A stretch of 64,000 nucleotides of DNA from Rhodocyclaceae bacterium (GTDB taxonomy: Bacteria; Pseudomonadota; Gammaproteobacteria; Burkholderiales; Rhodocyclaceae), in the NCBI GenBank assembly GCA_023150275.1, contig JAKLLG010000003.1, positions 124,001 through 188,000 on the forward strand, given 5' to 3'. A program made the translations under genes and the position numbers. The number at the start of each line of letters is the position of its first letter. The first letter of the stretch is position 1. The notes under the pieces are model-generated. The model was not told the DNA's origin. It saw only the letters and a list, made by a program, of their open reading frames with translations, and did not search any database. Of this stretch, positions 25,149-33,477 are shown in pieces.

Positions 25149-26474
25149 ATGAAGACAAAATCGATTCGCAGAATCTCCTTGGTGGTCGCCGCAGCTTTTG
25201 CACTGCAGGTGAGTAGTGCTTTTGCTGATGAACTGACGGACAAGGCGAAGGTGCTCCTCAATGCCGGCAAAGGTGGGGATGCCTTCGGCCTATTGGAACC
25301 CGCCGAATCTGTTCGGGCCGGCGAACCGGAATACGACTTCCTGCTTGGCCTCGCGGCAATGGAAGCCGGGCAGAATACTCGCGCAGTATTTGCGCTTGAG
25401 CGTGTGCTGGCGGTTGAGCCGAACAACACCCGTGCCAGGGCCGAAATTGCGCGAGCCTACCTTGCGCTCGGAGAAACACAGACAGCACAGCAAGAATTCG
25501 AGACTGTGAAGCGACAAGGCGTGCCTGCAGACGTGTCTATGACAATCGACCGCTACATCGCGTCGATTCGCCGCGCCGAAGACCAGAACCAGCCTTCTGT
25601 AACAGGTTATGTCGAAGCCTCTCTTGGTTATGACACGAACGTGAACATCGGGCCGAACCGGAATTCGGTCGCTATTCCTGGCTTTGGGAATCTTCCTTTT
25701 GAGTTGAGCAAAGACAGCAAGGCCAACGAAGATGGTTTTGGCGCTTTGGGTGCCGGTGTCAACCTGCGCACGCCAATTGGAGGTGGCTACACATTGCTTG
25801 CTGGACTCTCAGGGAGCTCACGTGGCAATTTCTCCAAGCAGCAGTTCGATACCTATAGCGGTGATCTCAATGTGGGGGTCAGTCGGAGCGCGGAACAGGA
25901 TGTCTACACGCTGATGGCGCAGACGGGTGTGCATTATGTAGATGACAGCCGCTACCGGAATTACAACGGGATTACCGGGCAGTGGCAGCGGAACCTCGAT
26001 GCGCGCAACCAGGTCGGTGCGTTTGCTCAGTACTCGGATTTACAGTACGCAGAGCAGGACGTGCGCGATGCGCACCGTTGGGTTGCCGGCGCAAGTTTCG
26101 CTCATCTCTATCGTGAAGGAATCATGGCATTCGCGAGTGCATATTTTGTCGCAGAGCGCCCCCAGCACGGACACGTTGGCTGGCTGGGTTTTGATGGCAT
26201 GGGCCTGCGTGCTGGCGGCCGCATGAATCTGGACTCCCAGACGGTACTGTTTGGTGGCGCAACCTTCGAATATCGGAGCTATAACAAAGAAGATCCATCG
26301 TTCTTGAACAAACGGCGGGATAACCAGATTGGCGTGTTGCTTGGCGCCACTCGTTACCTGAACAAGGAATGGAGCGTTACCCCGCAGCTATCCTTGACCT
26401 ACAATGAATCGAACACTGAACTCAATGAATATCACCGCGAACTGGTTTCTGTAACCATTCGTCGCGAGTTCTGA
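25149..26474 (+). CDS. TPR plus outer-membrane beta-barrel protein, Slam/DUF560-like translocator
   Basis: A 441-residue protein; ATG 25149 follows AGAGGTG. Seen: signal peptide ending SSAFA, then TPR-type helices at about 28-130 (ARAEIARAYLALGETQTAQQ). A C-terminal barrel from about 150 starts with VTGYVEASLGYDTNVNIGP and ends in a terminal Phe (SVTIRREF), the outer-membrane assembly signature. This order and the GYDTNVN opening are those of DUF560/Slam proteins, which move lipoproteins or hemophilin-like proteins to the cell surface. It lies 24 bases after one FecR gene and 17 before another. Identification is by pattern, not search. Confidence 0.72.
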   Translation: MKTKSIRRISLVVAAAFALQVSSAFADELTDKAKVLLNAGKGGDAFGLLEPAESVRAGEPEYDFLLGLAAMEAGQNTRAVFALERVLAVEPNNTRARAEIARAYLALGETQTAQQEFETVKRQGVPADVSMTIDRYIASIRRAEDQNQPSVTGYVEASLGYDTNVNIGPNRNSVAIPGFGNLPFELSKDSKANEDGFGALGAGVNLRTPIGGGYTLLAGLSGSSRGNFSKQQFDTYSGDLNVGVSRSAEQDVYTLMAQTGVHYVDDSRYRNYNGITGQWQRNLDARNQVGAFAQYSDLQYAEQDVRDAHRWVAGASFAHLYREGIMAFASAYFVAERPQHGHVGWLGFDGMGLRAGGRMNLDSQTVLFGGATFEYRSYNKEDPSFLNKRRDNQIGVLLGATRYLNKEWSVTPQLSLTYNESNTELNEYHRELVSVTIRREF

Positions 26475-26491
26475 TCAAGAGGAGCGGAACC

Positions 26492-27820
26492 ATGCCCAGC
26501 TACTCCATTTTCCGTTTGCGAAATCATGCGCTAATGATGGCGCTGGCCGCTGCGTATCCTTCGATATCATATGCCGCGGGAGCTGCAAGTCTCGATTTTG
26601 CGACGGGGTCGGTTCGCGCAATAAATAGCACTGGCGCGCAACGTGATCTGCGCAAGGGCTCAGAGGTTGCGAGTGGTGATGCTGTCGTGACGGGTGACGG
26701 TGGACGTGCGCAGTTGCGATTCAGCGATGGTGGCATGGTGTCGCTACAACCTGGATCCGAATTCCGCATTGATAACTATCGTTTCTCCGGCAAGGAAGAC
26801 GGAGAAGAGCGAGGGTTTTTCAGCTTGCTGAAAGGTGGGCTCCGCTCGATTACAGGCCTGGTGGGTCGAACCAACAAGAATGCCTACAAAGTGACGACCA
26901 GCGTCGCTACGATTGGAATTCGTGGTACCGAGTTCACTGTCGCATACCTCGGGAACGGTGGCATCGCAGTGTCCACGGGAGAAGGTTCGATCGAGGTTTG
27001 CAACAGTGCCGGCTGCGCAATCGTGCCCGCAGGCGGATCGGCGACGGTCAGTGGCCAGAATACGCGTATCGAAAGTAGTGGTGTAAAACCGCGACTGGAT
27101 CCAGCGCAGCCGGTCGCAGATGTGCAGCCGGTTTTCTCTACAGCCGAGTCGCGCGCAGAGTCCGGATTGATTTCCCCCGTCTCGCCACCCATGCTTAGTG
27201 GTTCTGGATACAAGATGGCCTATGCGGGTTCTGTAAATGGGTTCGTTTCCAGCGGAGTGACCTCGTCCGGGGATGCCGTTTTCAGTGGAAGCTCCGAACT
27301 GCAATCGCACAGCGATGGTTTCTATACGTACACCGCGAGTTCAATTGCAGGAGCGTTTTCTGCTGACGGTGTTGTAGGTTGGGGACGGTGGTCAACCGGG
27401 GCGCAGTCGGATTCTTTCTCGTCTTATGCGCTGAAGGATTTTCATTACGTCGTTGGCGTGCCGACTGCTGATTTGTCGGCAATCGGCGGTCTGGTGGCAA
27501 CGTACCAACTGACCGGATTCACTTTGCCGACGTCCACAACCGGTTTGGTCGGCCAGGCGCCGTCAGGCAGTCTGACTGCAGATTTTGGCGTCGGGCAAGC
27601 CTCGCTAAATCTGAAGGTGCCGATCGGTGGTACGGTGATTGCGATGAATCCGGTAATGTCGATCAGCACCAGCAGTCCGATGTTCTCCTACACCTCGGGT
27701 CCCTACATCAACGGGTTCTTTGCTGGTGCTAATGCAAGCCACGCCGCACTGACATATAAGGTCAATAGTGGCTCTCCTGCGATTGGCGAGGTGATGGGGG
27801 CGGCGGCTTTCAAGCGCTAG
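26492..27820 (+). CDS. FecR-domain protein with C-terminal TbpB/Slam-substrate-like barrel
   Basis: A 442-residue exported protein with AGAGGAG ahead of its ATG. Seen: signal peptide ending SISYA with no lipobox Cys. The FecR domain (about 30-195) shares GRAQLRFSDGGMVSLQPGSE and TIGIRGTEF with the gene at 24333 and has the Cys pair VCNSAGCA. A linker follows. A Gly/Ser/Thr-rich C-terminal region (about 225-442) has the alternation of a small beta-barrel and the ending YINGFFAGANASHAALTYKV with GEVMGAAAF. That ending resembles the GxFxGxxA motif of TbpB-like and hemophilin barrels. It is probably the cargo of the preceding barrel gene. Confidence 0.65.
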   Translation: MPSYSIFRLRNHALMMALAAAYPSISYAAGAASLDFATGSVRAINSTGAQRDLRKGSEVASGDAVVTGDGGRAQLRFSDGGMVSLQPGSEFRIDNYRFSGKEDGEERGFFSLLKGGLRSITGLVGRTNKNAYKVTTSVATIGIRGTEFTVAYLGNGGIAVSTGEGSIEVCNSAGCAIVPAGGSATVSGQNTRIESSGVKPRLDPAQPVADVQPVFSTAESRAESGLISPVSPPMLSGSGYKMAYAGSVNGFVSSGVTSSGDAVFSGSSELQSHSDGFYTYTASSIAGAFSADGVVGWGRWSTGAQSDSFSSYALKDFHYVVGVPTADLSAIGGLVATYQLTGFTLPTSTTGLVGQAPSGSLTADFGVGQASLNLKVPIGGTVIAMNPVMSISTSSPMFSYTSGPYINGFFAGANASHAALTYKVNSGSPAIGEVMGAAAFKR

Positions 27821-27831
27821 CCGGGCAAGAT

Positions 27832-28809
27832 TCAGCACCCTTCGCCAAGGTACCAGGCGGTAATTTTTTCTCGAACGTGCCGGCCACTCAGCTGAACGGC
27901 TGTCTGTGCTGCACAATAGCCAATCTTGCGCCGCAGTACCGGATCGTTTGCGAGTAAAAGCACTCGGTCGTAGGCCTCATCCTGGTTTGTGACGAGATAG
28001 CCGTTCTCGCCATCGTTAATCCAATCCGTGTATCCCCCGGTTGTCGATGCGACGATCGGTAGTCCGCTCGCCATCGCTTCCAGAATGCAACGGCCAGCCG
28101 CTTCGTGGAGGATTGGGTTTGTTCGATAGAAGTATATGTCCAGTCCCGGCAGGAATGCGTAAGAGCTCTGATGGTTGTACGCCAGTAGCGAGAGGCCATC
28201 CGGTATTCCGCTACTGGCGTGCCGGAGGCAGGCCCCCCCGAGGATCTGTACGTCGAGTCCCTTGAACAGGAATTGCATGTACAGGGACATGTCCGCGGGG
28301 TGGTGTTTCTCGACGATGTCGCGCGAATGTCGTCCGACGACTGGTCTGCGGATGGGGCGTTCGGCTACCGTATAGGACTCGACGTCAACAGGCGAGATGT
28401 TTATTGTCCCGCCAATGCCGATTGATTCGCACAAGCGTTTGCTGACAAAGGAGATTTCCGGTTCAGGTAGTGCAGCATTTCGAATCTGCGCGAGCTGGCG
28501 AAAAAGAAGGCCGGGCTCCGAGGCGTTGCAAACAACTATCACTCTGGACGCATTGCAGTAATTGATCCATGGGGAGAGTCTTCGATGCGGGCCGAGAACG
28601 ATCAGCGTGCCTCCGCGCGGATACTCGCCCGAATAGGGGCGAATGATGCTGATATCATATTGCGGCCGAAGATTTAGTGGCTCATCGCTCCAGTAACGAA
28701 CATGAGTGAGAGGCGTCAGCAAGGTCCCCAGTGCTCTCGCGTGCGCCTCCCCGCCTCCGGGATTGACGAAATCGGCGACAATGTGGATGGTGTTTCGCGA
28801 ACAGTTCAC
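27832..28809 (-). CDS. GT4-like glycosyltransferase
   Basis: A 325-residue cytoplasmic sugar transferase from a GTG start. Seen: an N-terminal Rossmann-like opening (IHIVADFVNPGGGEAHARAL) and the C-terminal nucleotide-sugar motif GRCILEAMASGLPIVASTTGG followed by DWINDGENGYLV. This is the EX7E-type region of GT4/GT-B enzymes. Donor and acceptor are unknown. It converges on the FecR-barrel gene with 11 bases between, and faces away from the GT41 gene with only 29 bases between starts, so the two sugar transferases share a promoter region. Confidence 0.82.
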   Translation of the reverse strand: MNCSRNTIHIVADFVNPGGGEAHARALGTLLTPLTHVRYWSDEPLNLRPQYDISIIRPYSGEYPRGGTLIVLGPHRRLSPWINYCNASRVIVVCNASEPGLLFRQLAQIRNAALPEPEISFVSKRLCESIGIGGTINISPVDVESYTVAERPIRRPVVGRHSRDIVEKHHPADMSLYMQFLFKGLDVQILGGACLRHASSGIPDGLSLLAYNHQSSYAFLPGLDIYFYRTNPILHEAAGRCILEAMASGLPIVASTTGGYTDWINDGENGYLVTNQDEAYDRVLLLANDPVLRRKIGYCAAQTAVQLSGRHVREKITAWYLGEGC

Positions 28810-28838
28810 GCGTGTCTGACTCGAAGTGAGTGCTGCTT

Positions 28839-31016
28839 ATGGAAGAAGCGATTGTAGCAATGCAGGCGAAAGCCAGGCAGCGCCTGGAGCGTTCAATTGG
28901 TACTGTATCGATTGAAATTCGGGAGCGCCCGGGCTTTGAAACCTGGATGCGAATCGGCGAGCAGCTTCATTGCGCAAGGCGACTGGAAGAGGCGAACGCA
29001 ATTTTCGAAATGGTTGTAGAGCACTATCCCAATGAGGTCAATGGCTGGATGGCGCTTGCTGCATTGCGAATGGAACTCGCCCGTCCTTTGTCTGCACTGC
29101 AGGCGTGCAATTGTGGGCTGCAGCTCGCTCCTGACGATTATGAAGTGCTTTCAAATGCAGCCCTTGTATTGCAGCGTATCGGAGATTTGCCGGCGGCGGA
29201 ATTCGTAGCGCGCAAAGCTGCTGGTGCTCCCGATACAGCGGCGGCATGCCGTTTGTTGGTTGCAAGAATTTGTGCATCGAGGCAGAAGCATGTCGAGGCA
29301 GCAGACGAGTTCGCTGCCTATCTGGAACTCGTTCCAGGAGATGTCGCCGCTCGTATCGAGTTCGCCGATGTGATGGTCGCGACACGGCGCTACGATGACG
29401 CATCATTTGCGTACGAATGCATCCTGAGCAGCAAGCAAGAAATGACAGCCGCTCGTATCGGCCTGGCGTTCTGCCGGGCAGCCTGCGGATATGACGAGGA
29501 GGCCAGAGAGCTCCTCGCCGCAGCTCACAGAGACGATCCGGCAGGGTGTGCTGGCTGGCGACCATTTATTGCGGCGGACGTCACCTCTGGACGTACCCGT
29601 CTCGACGTCGATCGCTTCCGTGTCGCTGTCGAGTCGGAAGCCATGTTCGATTGCGACTGGAGTCGTCGTTCTTCTTTTGAGCGATGGTTGTACGAACGCT
29701 TGACGAATCCGGGCTTGTTGCCATTGAACGACCCGGACACTCCGTTCGTTACCTTGGGCCTTGAATTGCCGCCTGAATGCCGGCGCCGCCTTGCCGAGAA
29801 TGTGGCGGTCCGTCTGTCCGACGATATGCGCGGAGTGGTGCTCGCCCGGTGCGAGCAAAGGAAGAAAGAGCGGCTGCGAATCGGTTACCTGACAGGTGAT
29901 ATGCGCGACCACCCTGTCGGAAGGTTGCTGTCCCCCGTTTTCGTACTTCATGATCGGTCGCGTTTTGAAGTCTTCGTCTATCACTCAGGTCCTGTTGTGA
30001 ACTGCTTCATCCGGACGCAGGCCATGCATGGCGCAGATTGTTTTCGTGACGTCGAACATCTTCCGCTCGGTGCGCTGTCGCAATTGATTGCAGCTGATGG
30101 TATCGATATCGTTGTCGATCTGTCTGGCTATACGCTGCATGGACGCACCGGTGCGCTTGCTGCGCGTCCAGCGCCTGTCCAGATGCACTACTTGGGCTTT
30201 CTTGGAACCCTGGGGGCGCCGTTTCTTGACTATGCAATCGTCGATCGCTATGTCATTCCCCCCAAGGGGCGTGCCAGCTGGTCGGAGTCGCTCGTTTATT
30301 TGCCCGGATCAATGATTGTTGCCGGCGATAGAATGCAGGCCGACGTAGTCCCTACATCTCGATCCGAGCACGGTTTGCCTGAGACCGGATTTGTCTTCGC
30401 ATGTTTGAATGCAACGTGGAAGATTGAGCCGGACGTCTTCTCTATCTGGATGCGGCTATTGAAGAAAACCCCCCTTAGTGTACTCTGGCTATTCGATGGC
30501 GGAGTCCCTTCGGCCCGTGCCAACCTTATTCGTGCGGCAGATCGGGACGGTATCGATACCAATCGGCTGATCTTCGCTGACCGAGTTTCCTACGATGCCT
30601 ATCTGCGGCGCTATCAGCACATCGATCTCGTGCTGAACACCCGTACTTACTCCGGCAACACAACGACCCTCGAAGCCCTGGCCAATGCCGTCCCCGTGCT
30701 CTCCTTCGCTGGATCGGAAACGCAGTCACGTCTTGCTGCGAGCATGTTGCAGGCCTTTGGAGAAACTGAGATGGTGGTTGGAAATCGCGAAATGTATGAA
30801 TGTGTCGCGCATCGTCTAGCCAGCGATTCAAAGCATCTTGCTCATGTGAAAGAAAGAATCCGCCGACAGTTAGCAACATCCCCGCTCTTCGATATAGCAT
30901 CCCGGGCCCGGGAATTGGAATCCGCCTACGAGGCAGTATGGGCCCGCCATCGAGCTGGCTTGCCTCCGTGCGACATCGATGTTCCAGCAGGCGGGGCTTG
31001 TTCCCGATTGAACTGA
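28839..31016 (+). CDS. TPR-containing GT41 (O-GlcNAc-transferase-like) glycosyltransferase
   Basis: A 725-residue protein that would move a sugar onto protein side chains in the cytoplasm. ATG 28839 follows GAAGTGAG; GTG 28830 is a weak alternative. Seen: N-terminal TPR-like helices (about 25-240), then the GT41 core. Core landmarks are IGYLTGDMRDHPVG, VVDLSGYTLHGRTGALAARP, MHYLGFLGTLGAPFLDYAI, FACLNATWKIEPDVF (K528 aligns with the UDP-contacting Lys of OGT) and SGNTTTLEALANAVPVLSF. The usual LDT in the last block reads LNT. Related enzymes glycosylate adhesins or flagellins; the target here is unknown. Confidence 0.87.
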   Translation: MEEAIVAMQAKARQRLERSIGTVSIEIRERPGFETWMRIGEQLHCARRLEEANAIFEMVVEHYPNEVNGWMALAALRMELARPLSALQACNCGLQLAPDDYEVLSNAALVLQRIGDLPAAEFVARKAAGAPDTAAACRLLVARICASRQKHVEAADEFAAYLELVPGDVAARIEFADVMVATRRYDDASFAYECILSSKQEMTAARIGLAFCRAACGYDEEARELLAAAHRDDPAGCAGWRPFIAADVTSGRTRLDVDRFRVAVESEAMFDCDWSRRSSFERWLYERLTNPGLLPLNDPDTPFVTLGLELPPECRRRLAENVAVRLSDDMRGVVLARCEQRKKERLRIGYLTGDMRDHPVGRLLSPVFVLHDRSRFEVFVYHSGPVVNCFIRTQAMHGADCFRDVEHLPLGALSQLIAADGIDIVVDLSGYTLHGRTGALAARPAPVQMHYLGFLGTLGAPFLDYAIVDRYVIPPKGRASWSESLVYLPGSMIVAGDRMQADVVPTSRSEHGLPETGFVFACLNATWKIEPDVFSIWMRLLKKTPLSVLWLFDGGVPSARANLIRAADRDGIDTNRLIFADRVSYDAYLRRYQHIDLVLNTRTYSGNTTTLEALANAVPVLSFAGSETQSRLAASMLQAFGETEMVVGNREMYECVAHRLASDSKHLAHVKERIRRQLATSPLFDIASRARELESAYEAVWARHRAGLPPCDIDVPAGGACSRLN

Positions 31017-31022
31017 ACGCTA

Positions 31023-32175
31023 TCAAAACGTCGCGTTCCGGAACCCTTTCATCATTGCATTTCCCAAAAACGATCGCGCCGATGGGCAGATGTCCAGCGC
31101 CGCGAGTGCGATGCCACGAGCAGCTCTGGCAGGCGCGATATCGTTTGAAAAGATACGGACGAATCCGTCAGTCAGCGTGGCTAAACCCAGGCGATCGCGC
31201 TGTCTGCTTGCAGCGTAATCGGGAGCAAGGGTTGGCCTCCCCGTTTGCGCAGTATCGCGGAGCAGGTAAGACGCGAGTTCCCAGGCATCCCGGATTCCCA
31301 GATTGAATCCCTGCCCAGAAACCGGGTGCAGGGTCTGTGCAGCGTTTCCGATCCATACCTTCGAGCCTTGCGAAAGTGGATGGCGGATGCGCAAACAGAG
31401 TGGATAGTGCGAGCGCACGGATGCAGACGAGAGCCCGATTCTCCTTCCGAACTGGTGCTCAAGCGACGCCAGAAAAGCTCCGTCACTCATTGCTATTAGC
31501 GCGTTCAGTTTTTTCGTAGGAACTGTATACACAACCGAGTAGCCCTCCCCCAGTGGCAACAGTGCCAGCGGTCCGTCCGGAGTGAAGCGTTCCCACGCGC
31601 GGTTGGCGTGAGATTTCTGCGGATGAACTTCGGCGAGCACGGCGTGCTGTTGGTAACCGGCAACGAATACATCTCCACTGTCTGCAGGGGTTCCCTCGGC
31701 ATGCACCAGCAGTTGTGTGCGTATCTTTATCGCTTGGCCGTCGCGTCGCGCATGGATCGTTGCACTGCCGCTCTCGTCGACGATGTGCTCTATCTCGGTG
31801 CGGTCGAGTATTGCGGTTTCGGGTAGCGCACGAACGAGTGCGCCAGCGAGGTCGCGATAACGCATCACGTAGCCGAGCGCCGGAACACCTTGCTCCTCAC
31901 GCGTGATCAGCGTACGTCCAAAACCACCGGATTGCGATACGTGAATATTATGTATTGGCGTCCCCGCAGCAGCGTTCCATGCGCCCAGTGGCTCAAGAAG
32001 TTGGCGTGTGCCGTGTGAAAGTGCAAGTGCGCGAGGATCGCCGGAGTGGCTGTCGCGCTCGCGCTTGTCGAGGAGCAGGACACGCCATGGTGCTTCGTCC
32101 CGCATCAGCTTGAGCGCGAGCGTCATTCCGACAGGACCGGCTCCGATGATCAGGATGTCGGTCTGGATATCAGTC
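31023..32175 (-). other. composition note: right flank of the lower-GC island
   Basis: The ubiH gene here keeps the conserved pepP-ubiH order, yet it reads less GC-rich than pepP. The shift back to the GC-rich style occurs close to its start. Confidence 0.35.
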
Positions 32176-32177
32176 AC
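31023..32177 (-). CDS. ubiH: UbiH-type FAD monooxygenase (2-octaprenyl-6-methoxyphenol hydroxylase)
   Basis: Flavin hydroxylase of ubiquinone synthesis, 384 residues, GTG start. Seen: dinucleotide-binding DILIIGAGPVGMTLALKL (residues 7-24), the mid-protein block YVMRYRDLAGALV, and the FAD/substrate motif IGNAAQTLHPVSGQGFNLGI near residue 276. The GNAAQTLHP form is typical of UbiH rather than UbiF/VisC. Its GTG lies within the last codons of pepP (8-base overlap), the same pepP-ubiH order as in E. coli. Confidence 0.9.
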   Translation of the reverse strand: MTDIQTDILIIGAGPVGMTLALKLMRDEAPWRVLLLDKRERDSHSGDPRALALSHGTRQLLEPLGAWNAAAGTPIHNIHVSQSGGFGRTLITREEQGVPALGYVMRYRDLAGALVRALPETAILDRTEIEHIVDESGSATIHARRDGQAIKIRTQLLVHAEGTPADSGDVFVAGYQQHAVLAEVHPQKSHANRAWERFTPDGPLALLPLGEGYSVVYTVPTKKLNALIAMSDGAFLASLEHQFGRRIGLSSASVRSHYPLCLRIRHPLSQGSKVWIGNAAQTLHPVSGQGFNLGIRDAWELASYLLRDTAQTGRPTLAPDYAASRQRDRLGLATLTDGFVRIFSNDIAPARAARGIALAALDICPSARSFLGNAMMKGFRNATF

Positions 32178-33477
32178 GACGCATCACTTCTTCGATCTCA
32201 GTGATGCTTTTCGGCGCATCGGTGTACACGTCGCAGTTGCTTGTCGTCACGACCACGTCGTCCTCGATGCGGATGCCGATGCCGTGCAGTTCGTGCGGGA
32301 TGTCAGCTGCCGGGCGGATGTAGAGGCCGGGTTCGACGGTCAGCGTCATGCCCGGTGCGAGCTTGACCCACTCTCCGCCCTCGCCGTCTTCCTTGTACTC
32401 GCCGGCATCGTGCACGTCGAGGCCGAGCCAGTGGCCGGTGCGGTGCATGTAGAAGCGTTTGTAGCTTTCGCTCTCGATGACGCCGTCCACGCTGCCGTTC
32501 AGCAGACTGAGGTCGATCATGCCCTGCGCGAGCACGCGCACGGCAGCGTCGTGATAGGCCATGAACGAGGCGCCGGGACGCACGGCGGCGATCGCCGCCT
32601 GCTGGGCGGCAAGCACGATTTCGTAGCAGTCGCGTTGCGCCGGCGAGAAGCGGCCGTTCACCGGAAAGGTGCGCGTGATGTCTGCGGCATAGCCGTCGAG
32701 CTCGCAGCCGGCATCGATCAGCACCAGGGCGTTATCGGGCAGCACGCGGTCGTTCTCGATGTAGTGCAGCACGCAAGCATTGGCGCCGCCGGCGACGATC
32801 GGCGTATAGGCGTGGCCGTCAGCGCCGCGACGACGGAATTCGTGGATAAGCTCCGCTTCGAGTTCGTACTCGGCCATGCCCGGGCGGCAGTGGCGCATCG
32901 CGCGCGCGTGGCCGGCGGCGCTGATAGCCGCGGCACGACGCATGGTGTCGATTTCGCTGTTGTCCTTGACGAGGCGCATGCCGTCGATCAGTGCACGCAG
33001 GTCACGGATTTCGCGCGGCGCGCGCTTGCCGGCACGACTTTGCGAGCGCACGGTGTTGAGTGCGGCGGTAATGCGGCTATCCCATTCCTCGTCGTGGCCG
33101 AGCGAATGCCACAGCACGCTGCGGTCGGCGATCAATTCAGGCAGGCGCTGGTCGAGCTCGCCGATCGGGAAGGCGGCGTCGACGCCGAAGTTATCCTGCG
33201 CGCCGGCAGGGCCGTGGCGATAGCCGTCCCAGATTTCGCGTTCCTCGTTTTTCGCGCGGCAGAACAGGATGCTCTGTGGCTTGTCGCCGCCGGTGACAAC
33301 GAGCACGGCTTCCGGCTCGGGAAAACCGGTGAGGTACCAGAAATAGCTGTCGAAGCGATACGGGTGGTGGGTGTCGCGGTTGCGTACGCGCTCCGGTGCC
33401 GTGGGGACGATCGCGACACCGTTGCCAAGTTGGGCAGCGAGGTTTTGGCGACGGCGGATGAAAGGGGTTTGCGTCAT
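32170..33477 (-). CDS. pepP: Xaa-Pro aminopeptidase (M24B)
   Basis: Cytoplasmic metallopeptidase that frees the residue before proline; 435 residues. Start 33477 is chosen over a long upstream frame because the N-terminal domain begins at MTQTPFIRRRQNLAAQL. Seen: the N-terminal creatinase-like domain with YRFDSYFWYLTGFPEPEAVL, then pita-bread motifs DAGCELDGYAADITRTFP, HRTGHWLGLDVHD, LTVEPGLYI and GIRIEDDVVVT that hold the two metals. Its ATG overlaps the murU stop (ATGA) and its end overlaps ubiH, so murU-pepP-ubiH are in one operon. Confidence 0.95.
   Translation of the reverse strand: MTQTPFIRRRQNLAAQLGNGVAIVPTAPERVRNRDTHHPYRFDSYFWYLTGFPEPEAVLVVTGGDKPQSILFCRAKNEEREIWDGYRHGPAGAQDNFGVDAAFPIGELDQRLPELIADRSVLWHSLGHDEEWDSRITAALNTVRSQSRAGKRAPREIRDLRALIDGMRLVKDNSEIDTMRRAAAISAAGHARAMRHCRPGMAEYELEAELIHEFRRRGADGHAYTPIVAGGANACVLHYIENDRVLPDNALVLIDAGCELDGYAADITRTFPVNGRFSPAQRDCYEIVLAAQQAAIAAVRPGASFMAYHDAAVRVLAQGMIDLSLLNGSVDGVIESESYKRFYMHRTGHWLGLDVHDAGEYKEDGEGGEWVKLAPGMTLTVEPGLYIRPAADIPHELHGIGIRIEDDVVVTTSNCDVYTDAPKSITEIEEVMRRD

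Noticed and set aside
24333-27820. FecR genes as part of a FecI/FecR/FecA iron-signalling system
   Set aside because: No ECF sigma factor or TonB-dependent receptor is present nearby, and both proteins have Sec signals with the FecR domain in the exported part.
24333-32177. Island as a mobile element or prophage
   Set aside because: No transposase, integrase, terminal repeats or tRNA attachment site could be seen at either edge.
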